Of a DNA stretch of 64,000 nt, positions 1-7,922 are shown one piece after another. The first letter of the stretch is position 1, and every line of letters begins with the position of its first letter. The position numbers were made by a program, and so were the translations under genes. Source of the stretch: Komagataeibacter xylinus (GTDB lineage: Bacteria > Pseudomonadota > Alphaproteobacteria > Acetobacterales > Acetobacteraceae); assembly GCF_004302915.1 (NCBI RefSeq), contig NZ_QQBI01000002.1:124001-188000 (forward strand), given 5' to 3'. A model generated the notes under the pieces. It was given only the letters and a program-made list of their open reading frames with translations, was not told the origin of the DNA and did no database searches.

Positions 1-2
1 TT

Positions 3-89
3 GCAAGCGTGTTTGACAGGCTGATCGTGCTCACGGATGCGCCCGATGGCGGGGAAGAAGGACATGGCGGAGGTTCCCCCGCCGCCTGA
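3..89 (+). CDS. C-terminal end of an unidentified protein (partial)
   Basis: An open frame enters from the left edge and encodes 28 residues before a TGA stop (87-89). It begins ASVFDRLIVLTDAPDGGEEG and ends in a Gly/Ser/Pro/Ala-rich tail. Its strand and its position 83 bases before the peroxiredoxin start fit the last codons of an upstream gene. The piece is too short to recognise a family, and it could be a chance open frame in GC-rich DNA. Confidence 0.3.
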   Translation, partial: ASVFDRLIVLTDAPDGGEEGHGGGSPAA

Positions 90-172
90 AGCGTTGCATG
101 ATCGCCCCCGTTTCAACCCCGCCGGGGCCAGCATGTGACATGGCCCCCGCACCCGGAGCAACAAGGCAGGTC

Positions 173-682
173 ATGAGCAAGGCTTCCATCCCCTTTCCCG
201 AACCCGGCAGCGCCGTCCCCGATTTTGACATGCCCGCAAGCGGGGGCCGCACGGTCAGCCTCAATGGCGAGAAGGGCCATCCCTTCGTGCTGTATTTCTA
301 CCCCAAGGCCAATACATCGGGCTGCACCAAGGAGGCCTGCGAATTCGAGGCCGCCCTTGCTGACCTACAGAAAGACGGCGTGAGCGTGATCGGCGTCTCG
401 CGCGATGGCATGCCCGCCATCGAGAAATTCGCAGCCGACCATGCCCTCACCTTCCCGCTTGCCTCCGACGCGGATGGCAGCGTGACCGAGGCCTATGGCG
501 TGTGGGTGGAAAAATCGATGTATGGCCGCAAATACATGGGCATCGAACGCGCGACCTTCCTTGTCGATGCCACCGGCCACCTGGTGCAGGCATGGCGCAA
601 GGTCAAGGTCACGAACCATGTGGCCACTGTGCGCAAGGCCATTACGGCCATGGCGCTACAGGCTGGCGCAAAAGGTCAGTAA
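173..682 (+). CDS. bcp: Thioredoxin-dependent thiol peroxidase (Bcp/PrxQ-type peroxiredoxin)
   Basis: A 169-residue AhpC/TSA-fold peroxiredoxin that reduces hydrogen peroxide and organic hydroperoxides, normally recycled by thioredoxin, in the cytoplasm. The active-site stretch YPKANTSGCTKEACEF holds the peroxidatic Cys at about residue 51. A second Cys five residues later (about 56) is the resolving Cys expected of the PrxQ/Bcp class. Length matches the family (about 155-170). The frame is open back to 98, but the ATG at 173 (MSKASIPFPEP) follows an AGGCAGG-like ribosome binding site and gives the family-typical N-terminus. The stop overlaps the stop region of the convergent downstream gene by 7 bases. 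Confidence 0.93.
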   Translation: MSKASIPFPEPGSAVPDFDMPASGGRTVSLNGEKGHPFVLYFYPKANTSGCTKEACEFEAALADLQKDGVSVIGVSRDGMPAIEKFAADHALTFPLASDADGSVTEAYGVWVEKSMYGRKYMGIERATFLVDATGHLVQAWRKVKVTNHVATVRKAITAMALQAGAKGQ

Positions 683-987
683 TACGGACGCGGCGCGCCA
701 TACGGGCCATAGACCACGCCCGGCGGGGGCGGCGGCGGCGGTGCGTAATAGGCCACCGGCGGAGGCGGCGGCGGGGGACGGTAATAGACCGGCGCCGGGG
801 GTGGCGGCGGCGGGCCAAAGGCATCGACCATGGCGCCGCCCACGACACCGCCCACCAGGCCCCCCACCAGCCCGCCGACAAACGCATCGCCCGCGCCACC
901 ACGCCCGTGGGCCTGGGCCTGCGGCGCCGCGACTGCCATCGCGGCCAGAAGGGTCAGCCCCGCTGCAATACGCCCCATGTTCTTCAT
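676..987 (-). CDS. Small secreted Gly/Pro-rich protein with a Gly-zipper segment
   Basis: A 103-residue protein beginning MKNMGRIAAGLTLLAAMAVA with a clear signal peptide cleaved near AQAHG. A Gly-zipper stretch follows (GGLVGGLVGGVVGGAM, about residues 37-53). The C-terminal half is low complexity, made of runs of six or seven prolines alternating with YY, YR and YA. Gly-zippers of this kind occur in small outer-membrane or periplasmic proteins. It is last in a row of minus-strand genes for exported proteins (1115-2427). The frame extends to 1044, but the signal peptide fixes the start at 987. No enzymatic function can be inferred. Confidence 0.65.
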   Translation of the reverse strand: MKNMGRIAAGLTLLAAMAVAAPQAQAHGRGGAGDAFVGGLVGGLVGGVVGGAMVDAFGPPPPPPAPVYYRPPPPPPPVAYYAPPPPPPPGVVYGPYGAPRPYY

Positions 988-1114
988 GACCTGTATCCTG
1001 ATCCTGTCCTGTTCCGGTGGGGCATACCGCCCCGCCAGAACCATTCAGACCCGATGGACATGGCGATTTACGGGCAGGGGCCGCCCTTTTCGTGCCATAA
1101 AGCGGACCGGAGCG

Positions 1115-1720
1115 TTACGGATGGGCCGCGCGCAGTTCCTTCAGCCCTGACGGGATCTCGAACACGCCCGCATCCTGCGGGGTGTGGTTGACCGATGTCG
1201 CCTCGACCATGACCTTGCCATCACGGATGACCTCGAGCATCACGCCGTCATCGGTGTAACAGATCTCGCTGGGGCGCTGGTCGGTGTCCTGTGTCTGCCA
1301 CAGGGCACAGGGCAGGCCCGCCACTTTCGAGACCCCCGTGCGCAGCCACGTGCCCTGCGCGCGCTGGCCCATCTGCACATTGGCGGCACCGGGGGCGGGA
1401 ATGACGGTCCTGATCTTCTGGTCGGCGTTCACCACCGTCAATGTGCCCGCGTGGTAGTCGGTAATCATGTAGGTGGTGGCATTGGCGGGATCGACGCGCT
1501 GCATCATGCGGCTGGCCGACCACCGCATGCGCTGGCTCATGGTCTGGCTCGTGTCGTGCGGGGGGTAGATGGTGTAGGTCACGTCCACATCGGCCTGTGG
1601 GGTGACATAGGGGGATGAAGGCTCATCGGCGGCCAGCGCGCTGCCTGCGCCCGCCGCCAGCAGGCAGGCCAGCAGGGCGGCCCGGCCCGGGACTGGGGTA
1701 ATCCGTGTCACGTCATGCAA
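1115..1720 (-). CDS. Secreted DUF4412-like protein, copy B of a tandem pair
   Basis: A 201-residue exported protein with a signal peptide of about 30 residues ending AGSALAADEP. The mature part looks like a beta-rich domain with the stretches VDVTYTIYPPHD, MITDYHAGTLTVVNADQKI and ICYTDDGVMLEVI. The gene upstream on the same strand (1747-2427) encodes the same arrangement: a VxVxY start, a Met/Arg-rich strand, a CxTDDGVxLxxI motif and a final PxGxxxL/V segment. The two look like products of a tandem duplication. The fold resembles lipoprotein-carrier-like or DUF4412 periplasmic proteins, but this is inference. No catalytic motif is visible. Confidence 0.7.
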   Translation of the reverse strand: MHDVTRITPVPGRAALLACLLAAGAGSALAADEPSSPYVTPQADVDVTYTIYPPHDTSQTMSQRMRWSASRMMQRVDPANATTYMITDYHAGTLTVVNADQKIRTVIPAPGAANVQMGQRAQGTWLRTGVSKVAGLPCALWQTQDTDQRPSEICYTDDGVMLEVIRDGKVMVEATSVNHTPQDAGVFEIPSGLKELRAAHP

Positions 1721-1746
1721 TCCTTGAAAAAAAACGGGCAGACCGG

Positions 1747-2427
1747 TCAGCCGCCCTTGTTGTCCCTGGCGGCAGGCGTGCCGGGTGGTGGTGGCGGGTC
1801 AACCTTGCGATAGCCCTCGGGCGGCTGGAACATGCTGTCGGGTATGGGGCCATAGACCACTTTCGTCGCCTCCAGCCGGCCTTTCAGCCCGTCGCCATCC
1901 ACCCCGATCTCCTGCAGCACCACGCCATCATCGGTCACGCAGGCGGTGGCGTTGCCCTGGTCGGTCGTGACATCCCACTGCGTGCAGGCCACACCCGCCA
2001 CGCTCGACGTGCCCTTGCGCGCAAACGTCATGGACAGGTCAAGCAGGAAGGGGTTGCGGATGCCGTAGCGGGCATCAAGCTGGCTGTACACCTTCTGCGG
2101 GTTGATGATGATGGTGACCTGGCGGCTCATGCGGTTGAGAATCGTCTCGCCCATGCCCTGCGGGCTGTCGATTCGCATCAGCCCGCCATTATAGGCGAAC
2201 CATGTGCGGATGGGCTTGGGCTCGGGCACGCCATCGGGCTGCACGTTATAGTCCACCTGCACGTCGCGGGTGGGGGTCAGCGGCGGATGCACGCCTGCCG
2301 CGTCCTGCGCCCGTGCGGCGCACAGGCCCGTGGCGGACAGCGCCGCCGCCACGAGCGCCACCCTGCCCGGCAGCCGCATGCGCCTCATCATCGCGCGCCG
2401 CGCCGGGCGGGCCGTTGCATGCTTCAT
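1747..2427 (-). CDS. Secreted DUF4412-like protein, copy A of a tandem pair
   Basis: A 226-residue exported protein. The ATG at 2427 is preceded by AAAGGGG about 8 bases upstream and gives an Arg-rich signal peptide (RRAMMRRMRLPGRVALVAAA) ending near AARAQD. The frame runs open to 2559 without a better start. The mature domain is related to the next gene downstream (1115-1720), sharing the VDYNVQP start, a disulphide-capable Cys in ACVTDDGVVLQEI and the PPEGYRKV end. The C-terminus is Pro-rich. It lies 50 bases after the aat stop on the same strand, so it may be co-transcribed with aat. Function unknown. Confidence 0.7.
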   Translation of the reverse strand: MKHATARPARRAMMRRMRLPGRVALVAAALSATGLCAARAQDAAGVHPPLTPTRDVQVDYNVQPDGVPEPKPIRTWFAYNGGLMRIDSPQGMGETILNRMSRQVTIIINPQKVYSQLDARYGIRNPFLLDLSMTFARKGTSSVAGVACTQWDVTTDQGNATACVTDDGVVLQEIGVDGDGLKGRLEATKVVYGPIPDSMFQPPEGYRKVDPPPPPGTPAARDNKGG

Positions 2428-2477
2428 CACATATCCCCTTTCATCTGCGCAGACGGAAGCCCGCATGCACGACCCTG

Positions 2478-3161
2478 TCAACCGCCTGCACCCTCCGCCC
2501 CGCCACGCAGGGCCAGCAGGCCAGCGTGCAGCCGCGCGCCCCCATCGTTGCCCACCCATGCCGCCTGCCCTGCAACCGCGCGGCCCAGCTGGCGCATGTA
2601 GTCATCAGCCGGGATCTCGACCCCGCCAAACCCGGCCAGGTGCGCCGTGCCGAACTGCGTATCGAGCAGCGTGAAGCCGCCCAGCCGCAGCCGCGCCACC
2701 AGATGCACCAGCGCCACCTTGGAGGCATCGCGCATGCGGCTGAACATGCTCTCGCCAAAAAACGCCTGCCCGAGCACCACGCCATACAGGCCGCCCACCA
2801 GACGGCCCTCGTGGCGCACCTCCACGCTATGGGCATGGCCCATGCCATGAAGCTGGCAGAACAGGGTGCGGATGCGCGGGTTGATCCACGTATTCTCGCG
2901 CCCCGGGGCGGGTTCCGCGCAGCCATCCATCACGGCGGGAAAGTCATGGTCGGCCGTGACCGCGAAACGCTGCGACAGCACGGTACGCATGAGCCTGCGC
3001 GGCACATGGAAGCCGCCATCAAGCGGCAGGATGCCGCGCATTTCGGGGTAGAACCATTCCAGATCATCGGAACGGGCATCGGGCGCCATGGGGAACAGCC
3101 CCGCCCTGTAGGCACGCAGCATGAGGTCCGGCGTGATGGGAACCGTCTCTTGACCCGTCAT
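2478..3161 (-). CDS. aat: Leucyl/phenylalanyl-tRNA--protein transferase
   Basis: A 227-residue N-end-rule enzyme that transfers Leu or Phe from aminoacyl-tRNA to proteins with N-terminal Lys or Arg, marking them for ClpS/ClpA, both encoded at 29.8-32.7 kb in this window. Family motifs are present in order: the GLFPMAPD start, [26 protein letters not shown], the catalytic-region [20 protein letters not shown], and the LLDTQF segment. Length is normal for Aat. The frame stays open far upstream to 3824, but that part is antisense to the 2-hydroxyacid dehydrogenase gene, so the ATG at 3161 ([13 protein letters not shown]) is taken as the start. The ribosome binding site is weak. Confidence 0.95.
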   Translation of the reverse strand: MTGQETVPITPDLMLRAYRAGLFPMAPDARSDDLEWFYPEMRGILPLDGGFHVPRRLMRTVLSQRFAVTADHDFPAVMDGCAEPAPGRENTWINPRIRTLFCQLHGMGHAHSVEVRHEGRLVGGLYGVVLGQAFFGESMFSRMRDASKVALVHLVARLRLGGFTLLDTQFGTAHLAGFGGVEIPADDYMRQLGRAVAGQAAWVGNDGGARLHAGLLALRGGAEGAGG

Positions 3162-3243
3162 GTTCTTAGGATAACCCTTTCGCACGCAATCATGGGCATG
3201 ATCGCCCCCGCATGCACCCATCTGGCAGGAGAAACCATCCCCC

Positions 3244-4218
3244 ATGTCCGACACCCGTCCCCGCCTTCTGCTGACCCAGCGCCAGACCCTTCCCGTAATG
3301 CAGCGTATTGAACAGAGCTTTAACATATCCGGCGTGCCGGAGCATAAACTCACAACGCGCGAACTGCTTGAGGGTGCCCGCGCCTTCCAGCCGCAGGCGA
3401 TCCTGACATCCACCGGCCTGCCGCTGCGCCATGACGATGTGGCCCAGTTGCCCGACTGCGTGAAAATCGTGGCCACCGTCAGCGTCGGCACCGACCATCT
3501 CGACATTGCGGCCCTGCACGCGCGCGGCATCATCGTGACCAACACACCCGACGTGCTGACCGACTGCAATGCCGACATGGCCATGCTGCTCATGCTTGCC
3601 GCGGCCCGCCGGGCGGGCGAATACACCACGCTGATGCGCCAGGGCTGGGGGCGCGGGCTTGCCATGGACGAGATGCTGGGCACGCGCATCAGCGGCAAGC
3701 GGCTGGGCATTGTGGGCATGGGGCGCATTGGCCGCGCCGTGGCAAAGCGCGCGCGCGGGTTTGACATGCGGGTGATGTATTCCAACCGCCGCCGCCTGCC
3801 CGCCGACCAGGAGGAAGGGGCCACCTATTTCAGCACCGTGACCGACATGCTGCCGCATTGCGACATACTGAGCCTGCACCTGCCTGCATCACCTGAAACC
3901 GATGGCATGATCAATGCCGACCTGCTGGGCCGCCTGCCAAAAGGGGCCATTTTCATCAATGCCGCCCGTGGCGCGCTGGTTGATGAGGATGCGCTGATCG
4001 CGGCGCTGAAAAGCGGCCAGCTTGCCGCAGCCGGGCTGGATGTGTACCGCAACGAACCCAACCCCGACCCGCGCTTCCTCGAACTGCCCAACGTGTTCCT
4101 GACCCCGCATGTGGGCAGCGCCACCACCGAGACACGCAGCGACATGGGCATGCTCGCCCTCGATAACGTGGAGGCCGTGCTGGACGGACGCGCCGCCCTG
4201 ACGCCGGTCAGCAGCTGA
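3244..4218 (+). CDS. D-2-hydroxyacid dehydrogenase (glyoxylate/hydroxypyruvate reductase type)
   Basis: A 324-residue NAD(P)-dependent dehydrogenase that interconverts 2-oxo acids and D-2-hydroxy acids in the cytoplasm. The Rossmann motif GMGRIG lies at about residues 158-163 and is preceded by GKRLGIV. The catalytic Arg ([13 protein letters not shown]), Glu (YRNEPNPDP) and His (LTPHVGSAT) are all present in the usual order. The substrate-side loop SVGTDHLDI resembles glyoxylate and hydroxypyruvate reductases. The gene is divergent from aat (82 bases between starts). Substrate assignment is by family resemblance only, so no gene symbol is given. Confidence 0.9.
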   Translation: MSDTRPRLLLTQRQTLPVMQRIEQSFNISGVPEHKLTTRELLEGARAFQPQAILTSTGLPLRHDDVAQLPDCVKIVATVSVGTDHLDIAALHARGIIVTNTPDVLTDCNADMAMLLMLAAARRAGEYTTLMRQGWGRGLAMDEMLGTRISGKRLGIVGMGRIGRAVAKRARGFDMRVMYSNRRRLPADQEEGATYFSTVTDMLPHCDILSLHLPASPETDGMINADLLGRLPKGAIFINAARGALVDEDALIAALKSGQLAAAGLDVYRNEPNPDPRFLELPNVFLTPHVGSATTETRSDMGMLALDNVEAVLDGRAALTPVSS

Positions 4219-4243
4219 CCGGCCCGGTTACGGAGAAGCAGAC

Positions 4244-4444
4244 ATGGGCATTGCCGGTATTTTCGTCATCTTCACGCTGCTCGCCATCGGGCTGGACCTG
4301 CTTGCCCCCCGCTACGGGGGCATACTGGGCACGCTGCTGAAGTTCTATCTGGGCTTCATGCTGGTGGCGGCGTGCATTGAACTGCGCAACGCCTTCCGCC
4401 CAGCCGTGGCGAAAGAGGGGCGCGCGGGGCCGGAGACCACCTGA
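4244..4444 (+). CDS. Small inner-membrane protein, unknown function
   Basis: A 66-residue protein starting 25 bases after the dehydrogenase stop, with GGAGAAG about 7 bases before its ATG. Two hydrophobic segments (IAGIFVIFTLLAIGLDLLAP and FYLGFMLVAACIEL) flank a short Tyr/Gly turn, and the C-terminal tail is charged. It is probably translated from the same transcript as the dehydrogenase. No family is recognised, and the good ribosome binding site and coding pattern are the main support. Confidence 0.6.
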   Translation: MGIAGIFVIFTLLAIGLDLLAPRYGGILGTLLKFYLGFMLVAACIELRNAFRPAVAKEGRAGPETT

Positions 4445-4454
4445 CGCGACCTTT

Positions 4455-4510
4455 TCCTGAACAAGAGCTTCGAAAGAACGCCGCCTGCGAGAAAAAAGGC
4501 GGCGCTCCAG
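4455..4510. repeat. Palindromic repeat element, copy 1 (half element)
   Basis: This fragment of the AT-rich dispersed element retains the GAGCTTCGAAAGAACGCCGCC core and the hairpin whose arms are CGCCGCCT and AGGCGGCG, separated by an A-rich loop (about 4479-4505). The outer arm on the left is degenerate. It lies between the convergent 66-residue gene and the EcsC-family gene and could act as a terminator for either. Confidence 0.6.
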
Positions 4511-4520
4511 ACCGTTTGCC

Positions 4521-5366
4521 TCAGGCCTCGCGCGCCTGGCTTGCGGCGTGGGCCTTGAGGTCGGCCGCGGTGCGGCGCACTTCGGGCCCGTATTCACGCT
4601 CGAGCCGGCGGATGGTGAAATGCGCCTGCGCCACCGCGCGGTAATGCGACAGGAACGCCGCATTGAGCGAGGCGCCACACAACGCACCCGCCACCGGCAT
4701 CATCTGCAACGCGAATTTGCGCGACAGGCCCAGCCCGTAATGGGTGGCCACCTCGCTGACCAGCATCACCACCGGGCGGCCACGCAGCATGGCGCGGGCG
4801 GAGAAGTAGCCAAGCTCGCTTTCCTCTGCCGTGCCCTTCTTGGCGCCAAACGGGAAGGCCCGCAGCGCAAAGACTTCAAGGCAGGCCGCGCGCGAGGCTT
4901 CGGTGGAGAGATCCTCGCCATTCTCACGCGCAATGCGGGCAATCTCGCGCATGATGGCCATGGTGGTGAAGCCTACATCCGCCACCAGTCCCGGCAGGCC
5001 GGTAAAGCCGCCCACCGCGCCGGACACGGTCACCGCCGCCCTGAGCGCGGGGTCGCGCCACGTGCCACCGGCGCTGGCCTCGGCCGAGACATCATGCGGG
5101 CGGTCCATGCCCACCACCGAGAGGTCGAACGCGCGGCGGATGGCCGCCTCCGCCGTAGCCTGCAGCTTGGCCTGCAGCGTGGGGGCCAGCCCCAGCGTGC
5201 GCATGCCCAGCATGGCCGCCTGCCCCACGGCGCCGCCCATGAGGTCGGCCAGGCGCACGAGCACGCCCCGCCCGGTCTCGACACGTTCCAGCGCCTGCTG
5301 GAGTTCAGTGATACACGCGCTGTCCAGCGTCAGCGGCGCCAGTTCGTTTGCGGAACCTGCACTCAT
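4521..5366 (-). CDS. EcsC family protein
   Basis: A 281-residue protein of the EcsC family, named after a Bacillus ABC transporter operon protein of unclear biochemical role. Family features seen are the N-terminal amphipathic segment, a central AVTVSGAVGGFTGLPGLVAD hydrophobic stretch, then the FALRAFPFGAKKG segment and the C-terminal part with LQMMPVAGALCGASLNAAFL. The two hydrophobic stretches suggest peripheral or hairpin membrane association. The ATG at 5366 has AAGGGC at a good distance; the frame itself continues to 5426. It is transcribed alone. Confidence 0.8.
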   Translation of the reverse strand: MSAGSANELAPLTLDSACITELQQALERVETGRGVLVRLADLMGGAVGQAAMLGMRTLGLAPTLQAKLQATAEAAIRRAFDLSVVGMDRPHDVSAEASAGGTWRDPALRAAVTVSGAVGGFTGLPGLVADVGFTTMAIMREIARIARENGEDLSTEASRAACLEVFALRAFPFGAKKGTAEESELGYFSARAMLRGRPVVMLVSEVATHYGLGLSRKFALQMMPVAGALCGASLNAAFLSHYRAVAQAHFTIRRLEREYGPEVRRTAADLKAHAASQAREA

Positions 5367-5542
5367 TACAATGCCCTTCGCCTGATCTATCGTACCGCGC
5401 GCCAGCCCCGCAGCCGCGCACGGCACGCGGCTGCATGGGGCCAGCTGCTACGCCCATGCGGCAATTGCCACCGTTTCAGCATCATGATGGCATTCTTGCA
5501 ACGGGCATGAGCATGCCCGCAGCCATGAAACGCGGGGGCCAC

Positions 5543-5956
5543 CTAGCTGTTCCAGCCCCCCATGCGGCACAGATGCGCCCAGTGCGCATCCGATACCGGC
5601 ACGACGGAAAGGCGCGACTGCCGCACCAGGGCAAGGTCGGCCAGCGCCGGATCGGCCTTGATTTCAGCCAGGGTCACGGCACGCGGCATGGGGCCGATGG
5701 CGCGCACGTCCACGCACACCCACCGGCCATCTTCCGCCGTGGGGTCGGGATAGGCCTCCCGCACGACTTCAACCACGCCCACGATCTCGCGGCCCACGTT
5801 GGAGTGATAGAAGAACGCCCTGTCACCCACCTGCATGGCGGCGAGGTTCTTCTTTGCCTGGTGGTTGCGCACGCCGGTCCAGGGTTCGGTGCCGTTTTCC
5901 ACCTGCTCGGCCCATGAAAACGCATCCGGCTCGGACTTGATCAGCCAGTAGGCCAT
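5543..5956 (-). CDS. EVE domain-containing protein
   Basis: A 137-residue single-domain EVE protein (PUA-like fold). Proteins of this group are thought to bind modified bases or nucleotides. The family start is clear (MAYWLIKSEPDAFSW), followed by WTGVRNHQAKKNLAAMQVGD, AFFYHSNVGREIVGVVEVV, YPDPTAED and the end region SRLSVVPV. It begins 9 bases after the YciI stop on the same strand, so the two are almost certainly one operon. Confidence 0.92.
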   Translation of the reverse strand: MAYWLIKSEPDAFSWAEQVENGTEPWTGVRNHQAKKNLAAMQVGDRAFFYHSNVGREIVGVVEVVREAYPDPTAEDGRWVCVDVRAIGPMPRAVTLAEIKADPALADLALVRQSRLSVVPVSDAHWAHLCRMGGWNS

Positions 5957-5965
5957 GGCCGTTTC

Positions 5966-6259
5966 CTACTCCACCCGCAGCCCATCACGAAAAACTGAAC
6001 GGAACGGACGGATCACCACGCTCTCGAACAGGCCCACCTGGGCATAGGGGTCCTGAGCCGCGAATCCCTCGGCCGCTGCGCGGTCGGGCATGTCCGCCAC
6101 CAGCAGGCTGCCGCAGGGGCGGTTTTCCGCGTCCAGCAGCGGTCCGCCATGCACGAGGTGCGGCCGGTGCTGCTCAAGGTAGGCAAGGTGGCGCTCACGG
6201 GTTGCCTTGCGGGTTTCGAGGCTGCCGGGCTTGTCGGTGCAGATGATGGCAAACAGCAT
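5966..6259 (-). CDS. YciI family protein
   Basis: A 97-residue protein of the YciI family (dimeric alpha+beta barrel). It starts MLFAIICTDKPGS and has the family His in RERHLAYLEQHRPHL and the Asp-containing segment FAAQDPYAQVGLFESVVIRPF. The start has an AGGAGG sequence 7 bases upstream. It heads a two-gene unit with the EVE protein. The enzymatic role of the family is largely unproven, although some members are dehydrochlorinase-like. Confidence 0.9.
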   Translation of the reverse strand: MLFAIICTDKPGSLETRKATRERHLAYLEQHRPHLVHGGPLLDAENRPCGSLLVADMPDRAAAEGFAAQDPYAQVGLFESVVIRPFRSVFRDGLRVE

Positions 6260-6274
6260 GTTTTATCCTCCTGT

Positions 6275-6317
6275 GGGCCGACTGTCCCATGATTGGGACA
6301 GGACTGGCCGTGTCTTT
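6275..6317. promoter_or_regulatory. Inverted repeat between divergent yciI and ccmC
   Basis: A perfect 8-base inverted repeat, CTGTCCCA-TGAT-TGGGACAG (6282-6301), is enclosed by a second GGCC/GGCC pair (6277-6280 and 6306-6309) and followed on the plus strand by T6. It sits in the 125-base divergent gap, 22 bases upstream of the yciI start. It could be an operator for either promoter or an RNA hairpin in a leader. The sequence alone does not decide between these. Confidence 0.4.
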
Positions 6318-6384
6318 TTTAACGCGATAGTGTAGAGCAACAAAACGTCAGCCCCCACCCACCCGTGGTGATGGCGCGGATTTC

Positions 6385-7239
6385 TTGACCGTTTTCATTG
6401 CAGGGACAGGTGCCCCCGGCACGGATGGATCAACCTTGAACGCAACGCAGAGCCTTACCGCGCGAACCGGTAACCTTTTTCACCGTTATGCCAACCCTGG
6501 CCGTTTCCTGCGCATGGGGGCAAAGCTGCAGCCGTGGCTGACATGGCCCGCCCTTGTGCTGTCGGTTGCCGGAATCGTGTGGGGGCTGTTCTTCTCCCCC
6601 GCTGACTGGCAGCAGGGCGACAGCGTGCGCATCATGTACGTGCATGTGCCCACTGCATGGCTGGCATCATCAGGTTATATGGGCCTGGCGGTGTGCTCGC
6701 TGCTCTCGCTGGTGTGGCGCCATCCGCTGGCCGACCTTGCGGCGGTGGAAATCGGGCCGGTGGGCGCATCGATTACCGCCGTGTGCCTGGCCACCGGCTC
6801 GCTGTGGGGCAAGCCGATGTGGGGCACGTGGTGGGTGTGGGATGCGCGGCTGACCTCGGTGCTGGTGCTGTTCTTCCTGTATCTGGGCCATATCGCGCTC
6901 ATCCGCGCGTTTGACGAGCCGCAGCGCGGCTACCGCGCCGCCGCCATCCTTGGCCTTGCGGGCGCGGTTGACCTGCCCATCATCAAGTTCAGCGTGCAGT
7001 GGTGGAATACCCTGCACCAGCCCGACAGCATTACGGTGACCGGCGCGCCCACCATGTCCACCTCCATGCTGTGGCCGCTGGGCCTGACCACGCTGGGCTT
7101 TACGCTCGGCTTCGCCGCCATCGTGCTCGCCCGCCTGCGCGCCTCGGTCATGGAAAGCCGCGTGCGCACCATCCTTGCCGCCAACCGGGGCCGCCAGTCC
7201 GCTGCCGCCGCCCCCCAGCCCGATCGTGCCACCCCATGA
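6385..7239 (+). CDS. ccmC: Haem exporter/handling protein CcmC
   Basis: A multi-spanning inner-membrane protein of system I cytochrome c maturation that presents haem in the periplasm to CcmE. The Trp-rich WWD-type motif is clear (WGKPMWGTWWVWDARLTS), and so are the six hydrophobic segments, including WPALVLSVAGIVWGLFF and the C-terminal MLWPLGLTTLGFTLGFAAIV. Conserved His residues occur near HVPTAW and NTLHQP. The 284 codons given start at a TTG. Family members usually begin just before the FHRYANPGRFLR segment, so a start at TTG 6436 or nearby is also possible. First gene of ccmCDEFGHI; its stop overlaps the ccmD start (ATGA). Confidence 0.93.
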   Translation: MTVFIAGTGAPGTDGSTLNATQSLTARTGNLFHRYANPGRFLRMGAKLQPWLTWPALVLSVAGIVWGLFFSPADWQQGDSVRIMYVHVPTAWLASSGYMGLAVCSLLSLVWRHPLADLAAVEIGPVGASITAVCLATGSLWGKPMWGTWWVWDARLTSVLVLFFLYLGHIALIRAFDEPQRGYRAAAILGLAGAVDLPIIKFSVQWWNTLHQPDSITVTGAPTMSTSMLWPLGLTTLGFTLGFAAIVLARLRASVMESRVRTILAANRGRQSAAAAPQPDRATP

Positions 7240-7382
7240 CCCACCTGCCCTATATCGTGGCCGCCTATGGCCTGACCCTTGGCGTCGCCGCCATCCTGTC
7301 GGTCAATGCCACGCTGCGCCTGCGCCAGGCCCGCAGGCGGCTTGCCGCCATTGAACAGCCCCGGACACGCCAGCCCTCATGA
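7236..7382 (+). CDS. ccmD: Haem exporter protein CcmD
   Basis: A 48-residue single-span membrane protein (MTHLPYIVAAYGLTLGVAAI, then a basic tail LRLRQARRRLAA). This is the usual form of CcmD, the small subunit that helps release haem-loaded CcmE from CcmC and the ABC transporter. The start overlaps the ccmC stop and the stop overlaps the ccmE start, both by 4 bases. Together with size and hydropathy, this context makes the call safe despite low sequence conservation. Confidence 0.9.
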   Translation: MTHLPYIVAAYGLTLGVAAILSVNATLRLRQARRRLAAIEQPRTRQPS

Positions 7383-7903
7383 CCCGCAAGAGCAGACGCC
7401 TGTGGCTGGTGGTGGCGTGCATGATCGGGCTGGGCTCGGCAGCCGCCCTTACGCTCAATGCCTTTTCCTCCAATATCGTGTTCTTCATGGCGCCCTCGCA
7501 GGTGCACAGCAAGCCGCCACCGGCTGACCGCACCATCCGCCTTGGCGGCATGGTTGTGGCGGGCAGCGTGCACCAGGAGAAGGTGAAGGACGCCCCGGTC
7601 GCCATATTTGACGTAACCGACGGGCAGGCCGCCGTGACCGTGCGCTACGAGGGCATCCTGCCCGACCTGTTCCGCGAGGGGCAGAGCGTGGTGGCCGTGG
7701 GCACCGTCAACCCTGATGGCACCTTCCGCGCCAGCGAGGTGCTGGCCAAGCATGACGAAACCTACATGCCCAAGGAAGTGGCCGAGGAACTGCGCCGCAG
7801 CGGCAAGTGGGACCCGCGCTTCGGCAAGGCCCCCGATGCCGCAAGCTGGAACACCATGACCGCCGCAGACAATGCGAAAAAACCGGCCACCCAGACGCCT
7901 TAA
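7379..7903 (+). CDS. ccmE: Cytochrome c maturation haem chaperone CcmE
   Basis: A 174-residue periplasmic haem chaperone anchored by an N-terminal membrane segment (LWLVVACMIGLGSAAALTL). The OB-fold contains IRLGGMVVAGSV and the haem-attachment motif VLAKHDETYMP. Its His at about residue 125 is the expected covalent haem ligand, and Tyr about 129 is the expected axial ligand. The C-terminal tail is flexible. It passes haem from CcmC to the CcmF/CcmH lyase. Confidence 0.97.
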   Translation: MTRKSRRLWLVVACMIGLGSAAALTLNAFSSNIVFFMAPSQVHSKPPPADRTIRLGGMVVAGSVHQEKVKDAPVAIFDVTDGQAAVTVRYEGILPDLFREGQSVVAVGTVNPDGTFRASEVLAKHDETYMPKEVAEELRRSGKWDPRFGKAPDAASWNTMTAADNAKKPATQTP

Positions 7904-7922
7904 CGGAAACTGACATCCGACC

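Noticed and set aside
717-830. GC-rich triplet repeat (GGCGGC-type) around 720-820
   Set aside because: It is explained by the poly-proline runs encoded by the minus-strand secreted protein gene and is not a separate repeat element.
3162-3824. Long N-terminal extension of the aat frame
   Set aside because: It is antisense to the 2-hydroxyacid dehydrogenase gene, and the Aat family N-terminus matches the start at 3161.
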